Source: Arabidopsis thaliana
Lineage: Eukaryota; Streptophyta; Magnoliopsida; Brassicales; Brassicaceae
Length of the DNA: 64,000 bases
Reading direction: 5' to 3'
Assembly: GCF_000001735.4 (NCBI RefSeq)
Contig: NC_003070.9
Location: 12,146,001 to 12,210,000 of the forward strand
The number at the start of each line of letters is the position of its first letter. Position 1 is the stretch's first letter. Under the pieces are notes generated by a model. It made no database searches, had not been told where the DNA came from, and saw only the letters and a program-made list of their open reading frames with translations. A program made the translations under genes and the position numbers. Positions 21,376-31,787 of this stretch are shown here, piece after piece.

Positions 21376-22203
21376 TAAACTTTGATGGATTAACGAGTTA
21401 CTAGAATAATCTGAATATAAGAACCGAGTGCTTTTGGTTTTTTTTTTATTAGTTAGTTTTTTTTATGGTTTTTAATTGGTTTAGTCTATCCGAGTGGAAT
21501 TGTTTTCTTTTTAATTAGGTTTTTGGTATGTCTTTATAAACACTATTTATGCAAACACTGGGAAAGTGTGCTTATTTCTAACCAACTCAGTTAAATGCGG
21601 AACTTGGAGGAAAAAATCCGAATTAGAACCAATCTGGCTGACATCATATCCATTGATGAGGTAAAGACAAGAAATAAAATTGATAAGACAAATTTGGGAA
21701 CAATTAAGGGGAAGATGGATATCAATTTGAATCCTAATGACAAAGACATGATAGCTTTTACATGGACCCATGTTTCTGGATTGAGACATATTAATTTGGC
21801 AACAAATAATAAGGACAAAGACTTGAGATGATCAAAATGATAATGACAATATAATGATTGTCGCTAAGTAAAATTTAATTAAAAGGCTGTGACTGGTTAA
21901 ACATATAGAATAAATGGAAAAATAGAATAATCACATCAGGAAGAAAAATAATTTTTATTTGCTTTGAAGATGGAAGAATTCATGTGATTTAGTTACTTTT
22001 TGATATTTTTCGAAGAAACAATTTTCTTCCAATTTCTTTTGTTGGACTAATACATGTAATTTTTTCCCTTTCTTTTTGTTTTCTTCTATTAAAGTCAACT
22101 AGTCACACGACTCACACCCTCAATGATATGACAAGTATGTGTCATGTGGATTAGTTAGTGTGGAAGCAAGTCTTTTAACATCCAATGTTTTCTCAATTCT
22201 TAC
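21376..22203. other. AT-rich intergenic region
   Basis: Overlapping short frames occur on both strands at 21547-21831 (78-80 codons), none with a recognisable domain. One could be a decayed exon, but I cannot support a call. Confidence 0.35.
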
Positions 22204-22392
22204 CTAACACGGTAACACCTTTTTTTTTCCACAACACATGGTACTAACCGGTTGACTATTCCCTGGTACTGCGGTTGAGGCTGAGGCAATGGCTGTTGAA
22301 CCATCATGCCTTCTCCAGCCACCGTATAGTACACATGCGGCTTCCCATCTGCGAATACGGTTCTTGTAACCCCATTGGAGCTGGACCAACAC
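22204..22392 (-). pseudogene. Unidentified coding-like fragment
   Basis: One minus-strand frame reads NGVTRTVFADGKPHVYY followed by a Pro/Gln-rich QPLPQPQPQYQ stretch and a basic end, looking more like protein than chance. It differs from the longest open frame here. No start, partner exon or family was recognised. Confidence 0.3.
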
Positions 22393-23091
22393 TAGTGTAT
22401 ATATACCATTAAGTAATTTGAAGAAATATATAAAATATTAATCAAAACGCGTAAAAAGAGTAAAGTGATCTTTGATGATTAGATCTACAAATCGACGTCA
22501 AAAGGAAAAAAAAAAAAAAAGCTACAAAATAAACATTGAAAAAGTTCGAGTCCCTAATCCCTATATAGTTTATACACATATCAACACCAAATAATCACAA
22601 GAAAAAAAAATTATAAACAAGGTTGCATATGGGATCGTTTTTCTTTCCCAATTAGTTAAATTAGATAGAGATAGCGACCAAAAAAAACAAGATTAGAGGT
22701 ATTAATCCAAATAGGATTTAGCTAACTTTAAACAATTACACTCCCAAAGTGATTGAACCCGTATGGCCGTATTAGGGAATATCGTAATTTAGAGTTTGTC
22801 TAGATAATCGAATTCGAAAAAAAACTACTAAATCGATCTGTTTGATAATAAGTGAAAAACTGATACGTAACCATAAGATCCATACATTCTCTGAAATCTA
22901 TTACAAAGCTATTACATGTGTTACCGCAGAAACAAAACTTTAAAACACTAAACGACAAAACGTATGTTATTGGAAGTTGCTAAGAAACTTCGTCTTCTTC
23001 GCTATTTTCTAATCTAAAAACGTATCAACCCTTATTACCACTCAACCATCTCACTTTCTTTTTTCTGTCTTACACTCCAAGATCGGTCTCG
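22393..23091 (+). promoter_or_regulatory. ADR1 promoter and 5' UTR region
   Basis: About 700 bases of AT-rich DNA upstream of the ADR1 start. The last part before the ATG (about 23030-23091) is C/T-rich, fitting a 5' leader. No individual factor site is asserted. Confidence 0.45.
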
Positions 23092-25878
23092 ATGGCTTCG
23101 TTCATAGATCTTTTCGCCGGCGACATCACGACGCAACTCTTAAAGCTGCTCGCTCTAGTAGCTAACACAGTCTACAGTTGCAAAGGAATCGCCGAACGAC
23201 TGATCACGATGATCAGAGACGTTCAACCAACGATCAGGGAGATCCAATACAGTGGCGCGGAGCTGAGTAACCATCACCAAACTCAACTGGGAGTATTCTA
23301 TGAGATCTTGGAGAAAGCAAGAAAGCTATGTGAAAAGGTTTTAAGATGCAATAGGTGGAACCTTAAACATGTGTACCACGCGAATAAGATGAAGGATCTC
23401 GAGAAACAAATATCTCGTTTCCTCAACAGCCAGATTTTGCTCTTTGTTCTTGCTGAGGTATGTCATCTACGGGTCAATGGTGACAGGATTGAGAGGAATA
23501 TGGATAGACTGTTGACTGAGCGGAATGATTCTTTGTCGTTTCCGGAGACTATGATGGAGATTGAGACGGTAAGCGATCCGGAGATTCAGACGGTATTGGA
23601 ATTGGGGAAGAAAAAGGTGAAGGAGATGATGTTTAAGTTTACGGATACACATTTGTTTGGGATCTCTGGAATGAGCGGTTCAGGGAAAACCACTCTTGCA
23701 ATAGAGCTTTCAAAGGACGATGATGTTCGAGGTTTGTGAAGTTTTATTGAATTTTGTTTTGTGTTGATGGTCATGAGTTCTAATCAAGATTTTTGTGCAG
23801 GACTCTTTAAGAATAAGGTTTTGTTTTTGACTGTGTCACGGTCTCCGAATTTTGAGAATTTGGAGTCTTGTATACGAGAATTTCTTTATGATGGAGTTCA
23901 TCAACGGAAGCTAGTGATTCTTGATGATGTTTGGACAAGGGAGTCCTTGGACAGGCTGATGTCTAAAATTCGTGGAAGCACTACTTTAGTAGTGTCACGG
24001 TCCAAGCTTGCAGATCCTAGAACCACCTACAATGTGGAATTATTAAAGAAAGATGAAGCAATGTCTCTTTTGTGTCTCTGTGCTTTCGAACAAAAGTCCC
24101 CGCCTTCTCCATTCAACAAATATTTGGTGAAGCAGGTACTAATGCCTTTTTATAAATATTTGAATCTGTAACTAAAAACACACTTTGCTTCCAAATACTA
24201 AAATTGTTACTCTGTTTGGTAGGTTGTTGATGAGTGTAAAGGTTTACCTTTATCTTTGAAAGTTCTTGGTGCTTCGTTAAAAAACAAACCTGAAAGATAT
24301 TGGGAAGGCGTAGTGAAGAGGTTATTAAGAGGAGAAGCTGCTGATGAAACTCATGAGAGCAGAGTGTTTGCTCATATGGAAGAAAGTCTAGAAAACCTCG
24401 ACCCGAAAATCCGAGACTGTTTCTTGGATATGGGTGCTTTCCCTGAAGACAAGAAGATCCCTCTTGATCTTCTCACGAGCGTGTGGGTTGAGAGGCATGA
24501 TATTGACGAGGAAACTGCGTTTTCCTTTGTTCTTCGTTTAGCTGACAAGAATCTCCTTACTATAGTGAACAATCCGAGGTATTCGCTCTTTTATGACTTT
24601 GTCTCTTGTACCAACACTTCAGTGGGATTAATCATATCATAAATTTGCAGGTTTGGCGATGTGCACATTGGCTACTATGATGTATTTGTGACGCAACACG
24701 ATGTTTTGAGAGACCTAGCCCTTCATATGTCCAATCGTGTGGACGTAAATAGGAGAGAGCGGTTATTAATGCCAAAAACAGAGCCAGTGCTTCCAAGAGA
24801 ATGGGAAAAGAATAAAGATGAGCCATTTGATGCCAAGATAGTTTCCCTTCATACAGGCAAGACTTCTTTAACTTTAAATGAATTTGGTTAGTGACTAGAG
24901 TCTTCAAGTTGATACGAGCCAAAGATTTAGTCTTTGAACTCGTAATCCTAGACTTTCTTAACGTGATAAATAAGAAAGCCACTAAAATAAAACCAAAACA
25001 CCTAAAACTCTTATCACGTATCAGGTTTGATAGATTTTTTTGTGTCTTTAGGGGAAATGGATGAAATGAATTGGTTTGACATGGACCTCCCTAAGGCAGA
25101 AGTTTTAATACTGAACTTCTCTTCGGACAACTACGTCTTGCCACCATTTATTGGTAAGATGAGTAGACTCAGGGTGCTCGTGATTATCAACAATGGCATG
25201 TCTCCTGCGCGTCTACATGGCTTCTCCATCTTTGCCAATTTGGCCAAACTGAGGAGTCTCTGGCTCAAGAGGGTACATGTCCCTGAACTCACCAGCTGCA
25301 CCATTCCACTGAAAAACCTGCACAAGATACATCTAATCTTTTGTAAGGTCAAGAACAGCTTTGTTCAGACGTCATTCGACATCTCGAAAATATTCCCAAG
25401 CTTGTCTGATCTCACTATTGATCACTGTGATGATCTTTTGGAACTAAAATCCATATTTGGAATAACCTCTCTCAACTCTCTCAGCATAACCAACTGTCCA
25501 CGGATTCTTGAATTGCCCAAGAATTTGAGTAACGTACAGTCCCTTGAACGTCTAAGGTTATATGCCTGCCCCGAGCTGATATCCCTCCCGGTCGAAGTTT
25601 GTGAGCTGCCATGTCTAAAGTACGTTGACATTTCACAGTGTGTCAGCCTGGTTTCTCTTCCTGAAAAGTTTGGAAAGCTAGGGAGTCTTGAGAAAATTGA
25701 CATGAGAGAATGCAGTTTATTGGGTTTACCAAGTTCTGTAGCTGCACTTGTGTCTCTACGCCATGTCATTTGCGATGAGGAGACTTCGTCTATGTGGGAA
25801 ATGGTCAAGAAGGTGGTTCCTGAACTTTGCATTGAAGTCGCCAAAAAATGCTTCACCGTGGATTGGCTTGACGATTAG
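23092..25878 (+). CDS. ADR1: ADR1 helper NLR (RPW8-type CC-NB-LRR)
   Basis: Five exons, join(23092..23731, 23801..24135, 24223..24578, 24651..24856, 25052..25878), give 787 residues, the length I remember for ADR1 (At1g33560). Order: RPW8-like coiled-coil domain (about 1-150), NB-ARC with P-loop GMSGSGKTT (193-201), kinase-2 LVILDDVW, GLPLSLKVLG, and a QHDVLRDLA motif in place of the usual MHD, then C-terminal leucine-rich repeats. ADR1 is a helper NLR acting with EDS1-PAD4 downstream of sensor NLRs, at the plasma membrane, in immunity and salicylic acid signalling. The fourth intron must use a GC donor (ACAG|GCAAG) to give 787 residues; an in-frame GT donor lies 30 nt downstream. All motifs are intact, so it looks functional. 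Confidence 0.97.
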
Positions 25879-26516
25879 GCTTCTTGTTCCTTCAAACTCT
25901 TGATAACCCCTTGTATTAATCATTGATCAGCAGTAATTAGAGCGAGTTATTTGAAGTTTGGAATGTTTCTCTCTATATATAAGATCATTTTTAGCTATCC
26001 ATCTTAACTTTAAGAAGAGTTGTTTTCTGTTTATGAAGTTAATGCACTGGTTTTTAATGGCGATATCTAGGAGCGGAGCCAATTAAGGAGGAGGGGATCA
26101 TTTAACCCCATAACATTATAATTTTTTTAATTATAAGGTAAATTACCTAATAATTATTAATGTTTTGGTATAAACTTTCTAAGTTGACCCCATGTCATGC
26201 CCTAGTTTTCTACTTTTGATCCCATTCATATTTGTTTTTCTCTCAACATTAATTTCTTTTCCATGTTTATTTTGTGCTTTCCTAACAAATGATTACAAAT
26301 CTCTAGTATTGATTACACATTAGGCTTTTCACATATTGATTGTTTTTTCTTCTCATTGGATATCATGTTTGTTTTTTGTCCTTCTTCTTCAAAATCGTTT
26401 TTACATATATTTCTATGTAAGTCAAGAATTGTTTTATAAATAAGCCTAATGTGTAATAAATAGAACTGAGAGAAACTATTCTACTTCTAAGGTTTTCTCC
26501 AAATTTATCAAAATTT
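25879..26516. other. ADR1 3' flank with a 13-base inverted repeat
   Basis: The ADR1 3' UTR is followed by AT-rich sequence. TTACACATTAGGC (26313-26325) and its perfect reverse complement (26444-26456) flank about 118 bases. Both arms extend a few more matching bases, so a small MITE is possible. Confidence 0.4.
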
Positions 26517-27001
26517 CACTACAAGAATATGGAGCATTTGTAGTGTCCGAAAACCGCTATTTAATTATACTATAGCGTTATTAGAAGCGTTCTATCATCG
26601 TCCGTCATAATAGGTCAGATACATATTGTAGCGCTTTTTTGTTCTGCTATCATTATTTCATTAATTACATCGCTTTATCTGCTGCAATCTTTAATTGTTT
26701 AATAGCGATTAGTTTCTGATATTAATAACTATTATACATAGCATATTTAATTTGCTACATATAATTAGACAATAGTATTTAGTTAATTGCAATATTTCTA
26801 TTATGGCATTTTTAATTATGCAATATTTATTCAATTAATTTCAGTTCATAAATTATTTTTTAATCCCAAATTCAGAAAAAAATTCATATTATTTAGATAT
26901 CATAAATTCAAAATTCAGAAAGAAATTCATATTATATAAAATTCAAGATCCCAAATTACATTTCAATGTCAAAGTACTTAATAAAAAAACCCACATAATG
27001 T

Positions 27002-28675
27002 TTACACAAACATGATTTTATCACTAGGCCAAGCCACAATACTACCTACTGCATCGGCAATGGTTTGAATTTCAGAGTTTGGTCTCCACACAGCAGCATC
27101 TCCAATCTTTGAAACTTCTACACATACCTTGCTCGCATTTGGACCTAGGGGCATATGGTGGACTGTGTCTGAAGGGTTAGAGGCACATACTCTTCCTTCT
27201 GCAACTCTTTCTCTTCCGTTCTTGTAATCTAACATGATGCATTTCTTCTTGGCAGATTTGCTAGTGCTAGTAGTACTGTGGCTTAAGCTCTACAAGATTA
27301 AAAAACAATACCAAGCATTCAGGCAGAAATAATACCAAGCATTCAAGCAGAAATAATACTTAAGTGATTTTATAGGCTGTAAGTTAAAGTGCAGAAATTT
27401 ACTGATGCTGGTCTTTTATCTGCTGATGGTGGTAATGGTCTTTTTTCTGCTGATGCTGTTTCATACTGTGGAGGAGATGAATTCACATATTGTATACTAT
27501 GAAGTGACCATGCAATGTTCTCATTTAGTACATCTCCCATCACAAACTTTTCTGGACTTGCTCTCCACAAATATGCGTCTTTGTTAAACAATTTCTCAAC
27601 CTTAACAATTCCCGCAGAAGGACCAAGAGGCATATTGTTCACAAGTTCTAGTCGGTCTGTTGAACACAACCGACCCTCACCAACCACAGAACAAGCCATA
27701 TTCCAATCAATTATGATGATTTTAACGGCTGATGAATCTTTAGCCTAAGGCATGATGCATAAATAAAAAGTTACTAGAGTCAATGTTTAGGTTCAGCTAG
27801 ATAATTGACAAGTGATGCAAAAAAGACATTACCGAAGATCCTGCAGTCTGATTCTCAGAAGGTGATGATACGTCACTGTCTAGAATGATCTTATCGAAAG
27901 GTCAGGCAATCTTGTTCCCTAAAGTTTCACCAAGTGTGAAAATTGATGATGTAGGCCTCCACAAAGAAGTTGTGGCGTTTGACACTGACTTCACAACAAC
28001 AGCCGCAGCATTACGTCCAAATGGAATCCGTCCAATCTTGTACATTTGTTCAGCAGAACAGAATTCACCTTCACCTACAACAACATCATCATCTGAGCAC
28101 CAATCAAGTAACTGACATCGAACTCCTGCACTAACATTACTTAGAAACCTCTTCAACATGTTCCTGACAAAAACAATGGAATTAGTAACATATAACATTC
28201 AATTTTGCTTAATAGCACGTGTATTCAGTTAGATAATTTACCTTTTTGGTAGCTAAGCCACTAACTACATTTTGCAAGTCCTCAAGCTTTGTCAGCAAAT
28301 CAGCTTGTGTAGCTTCAAGCTTCTCCACATGTGAATCTCTAGCTAACATGAATGCTAACTTAGTTGCAGTGACTCCTCTGCTCATACCTCTAAGTCTTCC
28401 AGGCTTGTCTTTACCTAATACTTGACTCACAACATCTTCTTTAAGATAGGTGAATGATGATGAGTCCATTTCACTATCCATAGATTTGATTTTTTCCTGA
28501 AACAGAATGTAATGACAATAAGTACTAGCAAAACAAAAAAAGAAAGCAAGTTAATGATTGTCTTACAATCGTCTCTGCAAATTCAGGGTTGACAGGTCTC
28601 CCATCTGAGTGTGTATGACCTGTTATCCAAACCTTACTTCTTGTCACCAATTTAGGGTTGGAACTCTTTTTTTCT
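27002..28675 (-). pseudogene. CACTA accessory gene: PF03004-like domain plus three repeats
   Basis: Reading right to left: an exon at about 28675-28567 with VWITGHTHSDGRPVNPEFAE, and an exon from about 28500 to 28242 ending with LRGMSRGVTATKL. Both are typical of the plant Ptta/En/Spm transposase family (PF03004). Then come three related repeats of about 60 residues (about 28160-27902, 27690-27430, 27190-27010), each with VGEG/VAEG, IPFG or MPLG, LWRP-like and IAW blocks, resembling the domain now called DUF8039. The first repeat has a stop where its partners have Trp in the IAW(P/S) block (TGA at 27902-27904). Intron borders are unclear and the N-terminus is missing. Probably a DNA-binding accessory protein in the intact element. 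Confidence 0.65.
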
Positions 28676-28772
28676 ACAAAACAGATAGTGATTAGTTGAT
28701 GGTAACCAATTTACACAAGCTTAATTGATTACAGAGTGGACATATACTATACCATCTCATGGGCTAGACGAA

Positions 28773-30059
28773 TCATTCCTTTGCGGCTGGTGGTGTGTGG
28801 AATCTGTGCCTAAGAGTGAAACTTTCCTTTAAGAATGAGTCATAAACTTGAATACCATCACTCCACAAATCCTTTAAGTCATCTATCAATGGGGCTAGAT
28901 AGACATCTATGTTATTGTTGGGTGTTGTAGGTCCAGGTATCAAAAGAGTTAACATGATATTTTCTGCCTTCATACACATGGTTGGAGCCATGTTGTAGTT
29001 AACTAGTAAAACTGGCCATGTACTATACTTAGTGTTCTGAATAGAGAACGGATTCATCCCATCAGTTGAAAGTCCTAGTCTAAGGTTTCTTGGTTCAGCA
29101 GCAAACTGAGGCCATTTATAATTCACTTGAGCCCAAGCTAAAGAGTCTACTGGATGTCGCATTGTACCATCATCACTAGCATTGCTAAAATGCCACCTTA
29201 AGTCCTCAGCCATTTTCTTGGATCTAAACATTCGCTTGAATCTATCTTTGATGGGAAAATATCGAAGTACCTTAGCTGGAATCCCCTTCTTCTCTTCACC
29301 AGTGTGTTTATCCCTTTCCCATCTGAAAGCACTGCATCTAGGACAAGTATCCCTCAGCTCATACTCCTTTCTGTATAAGATGCAATCATTCGGACAAGCG
29401 TGAATGATATCATACCCAAAACCAAACATCTTCAAGAATTTTTTGATCTCATTTGTTGAAGTTAGAAGCACATTCTCTCCTGGTAAGATGTCGTGCACTA
29501 AACTCAAAAGTTGATCAAAGTAATTCTCAGACATCCCACTCTTTACTTTAATGCGGTAAAGCCTCATAATTGCAGACACCTTTGTGTACTTGGGACACCC
29601 ATAATATAATGGAGTTTCAGCATCCTTCAACTTCTCTCTAAAGTCAGATTCTTCTTTAGTTGATGGCTCCTTACTATCATTTTCATTCTGATTCTGAGAA
29701 TCAGAATGGTCTTCTCCATCAAAATAAGCTGTTCTTATCAACTCATAAGCTCCAAATTCACTACTAGACTCAGCTTCTAACTTATCAGCCCGTATCTCCC
29801 CATGCTTACTCCAACATCCATTTCTCTTGTATTTATGATTCATTCCTTTAATAACCAGATGTTCCAAAACAGTATCAATTGGTTGATGACACAGATTCCG
29901 GCAATCCGTACATGGACAAAACATTTCAGAAGGATCTCCCAAACGTCTCGATGATGCGTAAACAAATTTTGTTGCTCCTTTCTCGTACTCAATGCTATTC
30001 CTTGGCAGCCATACCCAACTCTTATCCATTTTTGAAACACCAACAAGCTCCAACCCCAT
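28773..30059 (-). pseudogene. TNP2-like CACTA transposase, C-terminally truncated
   Basis: One open frame of 428 residues starting MGLELVGVSKMDKSWVW. Residues about 10-80 match the transposase-associated domain (Cys-rich, MFCPCTDCRNLCHQ). From about 190 on it matches TNP2 (PF02992), with CPNDCILYRKEYE, CPRCSAFRW, LGLSTDGMNPF and VYLAPLIDDLKDLW. The similarity breaks off after SFLKESFTLR and the frame ends a few codons later at PPAAKE, whereas intact TNP2 proteins continue for several hundred residues. The missing part, together with the start of the next gene, was probably lost in one internal deletion. No promoter activity can be judged. Confidence 0.8.
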
Positions 30060-30070
30060 ATATATGATAA

Positions 30071-30073
<3 letters not shown>

Positions 30074-30112
<39 letters not shown>
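30074..30112. repeat. (TA)n microsatellite
   Basis: An almost pure TA run of about 38 bases just upstream of the TNP2-like start, inside the CACTA element. Likely length-polymorphic. Confidence 0.9.
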
Positions 30113-30114
<2 letters not shown>

Positions 30115-30249
30115 TTAACAGAGATACAAGAACAAAGACACAAAGAGAAATTTCAAAAACAAAAATTCAATACTATCAAAGCTATATTGAATACAAGAAC
30201 CACATAAACTCAAAGCTACACGTATACTAAGAACCACAGAAATTAACTC

Positions 30250-30540
30250 AATTCGATACAAGTGAATCACATAAATAGTCAAGTTCCATTGGATACAAGT
30301 GAAAAGTCACAGAAATAGTCAACTTCTAATCGATACAAGTCAATAGTCACTGAAAATAGTCAAGTTCTAATCAATACAAGTGAATACAAGCTATCAAAGC
30401 TATTTGAAACTCAATTCGATACAAATGAATGCTCACTATCAAAGCTATATGAAACTCAATTCGACACATGAGAATAGTCAAGTTCAAAGCTATATGAAAC
30501 TCAAAATCGATCTAAGAACCACAGAAATCGATCTAAATAA
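30250..30540. repeat. Tandem repeats of about 40-45 nt
   Basis: Around six diverged units begin GATACAAGTGAA or a variant and contain ATAGTCAAGTTC or CTATCAAAGCTATATGAAAC. They lie between the TNP2-like gene and the right end of the CACTA element and are probably part of it. An apparent 87-codon frame here is a by-product of the repetition. Confidence 0.75.
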
Positions 30541-31220
30541 CATACTTGTCAAAGAGAAGCCACTGAAATCTTTGAGAAACGCGGATAGCGAAAGCCCCAA
30601 ATCGAAACCCCTAAATCTGAGAAACCTGAAAATCAAACCCTAAATGTGATTAAAACCCCAAATCGAAACTCAAACCAGACAATTTCACAATGCAAACCCT
30701 AAATCGATTACAAAAGAAACATAACCTTCTCGATTTAGAACCAGATCTGTGACTGAGAAGCTGAAGAGTACCAAAAGAGATTGAGGCGTTGAGCAAGAAC
30801 ACGAACAGAGACGGGAGAGAGACAGACAGCTGAAGAACACGAACACAAACAGAGAGAATTGAAAAAGAGAATTGAAAGAGATGAAGAACAGTGAGATGAA
30901 AAACAGTGAGAACACGAACAATGTTTTTTGGCCTTAGAAAAAAATTTCGGGGTTAAAAGTCACCAAATATTTTATTCTCCAACGAGCAAAAAAATTTCAT
31001 TCCGCGCTACTATATTAGGTAGCGGTTTTTGTAAATTAGTGCTATCGAATAATAACCCCTAATCTAAAAATATTGACCCGAGTCATTTTATTTCCCGGGG
31101 TAAGATAGTATAACGTTTTGAAAACCAAACGTTATAACGTTTTAGCTGGTTAGTAAATTATAGCAGAACACGATTAACTGCTACAATATAATATTATAAA
31201 TGCTCAATATTCTTCTAGTA

Positions 31221-31372
31221 ATTTTAATATTAATAAGGAGGTCTTGTATAAACTGATTGTTTCCTGGAAGTGTTATTGCATCGCCAAAAACAGTTGGCGG
31301 AAGTCCAGCCCAGTCATGTATTGGAACATCAATTACTCTGTTCTTGCTGTTAGAATCGTTTGGCTCTTGAGT
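31221..31372 (-). pseudogene. Unidentified exon-like fragment at the CACTA border
   Basis: The minus strand is open from a good acceptor (CATAG, exon from 31372) to the CACTA right end and reads VIDVPIHDWAGLPPTVFGD followed by ITLPGNNQFIQDLL. The composition is protein-like. The frame continues past 31220 into the transposon end. It could be the last piece of a gene broken by the insertion; no continuation was recognised on the other side of the element. Confidence 0.35.
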
Positions 31373-31787
31373 CTATGACAGTTTCTTTTGTCGGAAATGT
31401 TGTGAAAAATAAAAATACTATGACTTACTGGAGTTTCAAAATATAACCAAAAAAAACGAAAATATATTATAAGAAGTCTGAAAAAAGTAGAATTTTGTTT
31501 TTAGCAAAACATTAAGACGTGTTAATTGTCAAGAGAAGACCTATGCATATATAATAGTCAAGAAAAGACAAACTATAATAAAAATCTAATGAAACTGTCT
31601 TTTTCAAGTGTGTCGGGGAAAAATGATAAATTCGACCACGATTACGGATACCACTAATAATTATGGTCACATGCAGATGCAAATGGATTGGTCAAAAACG
31701 TCAACTTTGACTTCGCAGCTCTCAAGTAATCTTTTCCCCACTACTAATAGCTCTCTTCTCTCAATCAACACAACACAATTCACCACC
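31373..31787 (+). promoter_or_regulatory. Upstream region of the first LRR gene
   Basis: It contains the module shared by this gene cluster: ATAAATTCGACCACGATTACGG (about 31626), CACATGCA, TTGGTCAAAA (31688-31697, a W-box in reverse) with CAACTTTGAC next to it, and ACTAATAGCTC near 31742 in the TATA position. Confidence 0.5.

Larger units (their letters stand above)
26517..31220 (-). mobile_element. Decayed CACTA (En/Spm-type) DNA transposon
   Basis: The left end begins CACTACAAGAATAT at 26517 and the right end is ATATTCTTCTAGTA, ending at 31220, an inverted match with two differences in 14 bases. Subterminal DNA on both sides is rich in TAGCG/CGCTA motifs (for example 26562-26710 and 31000-31190), as in En/Spm elements where a TNPA-like protein binds. 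Inside are truncated minus-strand genes for a TNP2-like transposase and a PF03004-like protein. The expected 3-base target duplication is not clear (TTT left, ATT right). The element lacks the C-terminal half of TNP2, so it is not autonomous. Confidence 0.85.

Noticed and set aside
30380-30643. 87-codon frame with repeated SYMKLNS
   Set aside because: It is produced by noncoding tandem repeats inside the CACTA element; no start context or homology.
31608-31787. N-terminal extension of LRR copy 1
   Set aside because: The extension begins at a GTG and would bury the signal peptide 60 residues inside; all paralogs start at the MNS... position.
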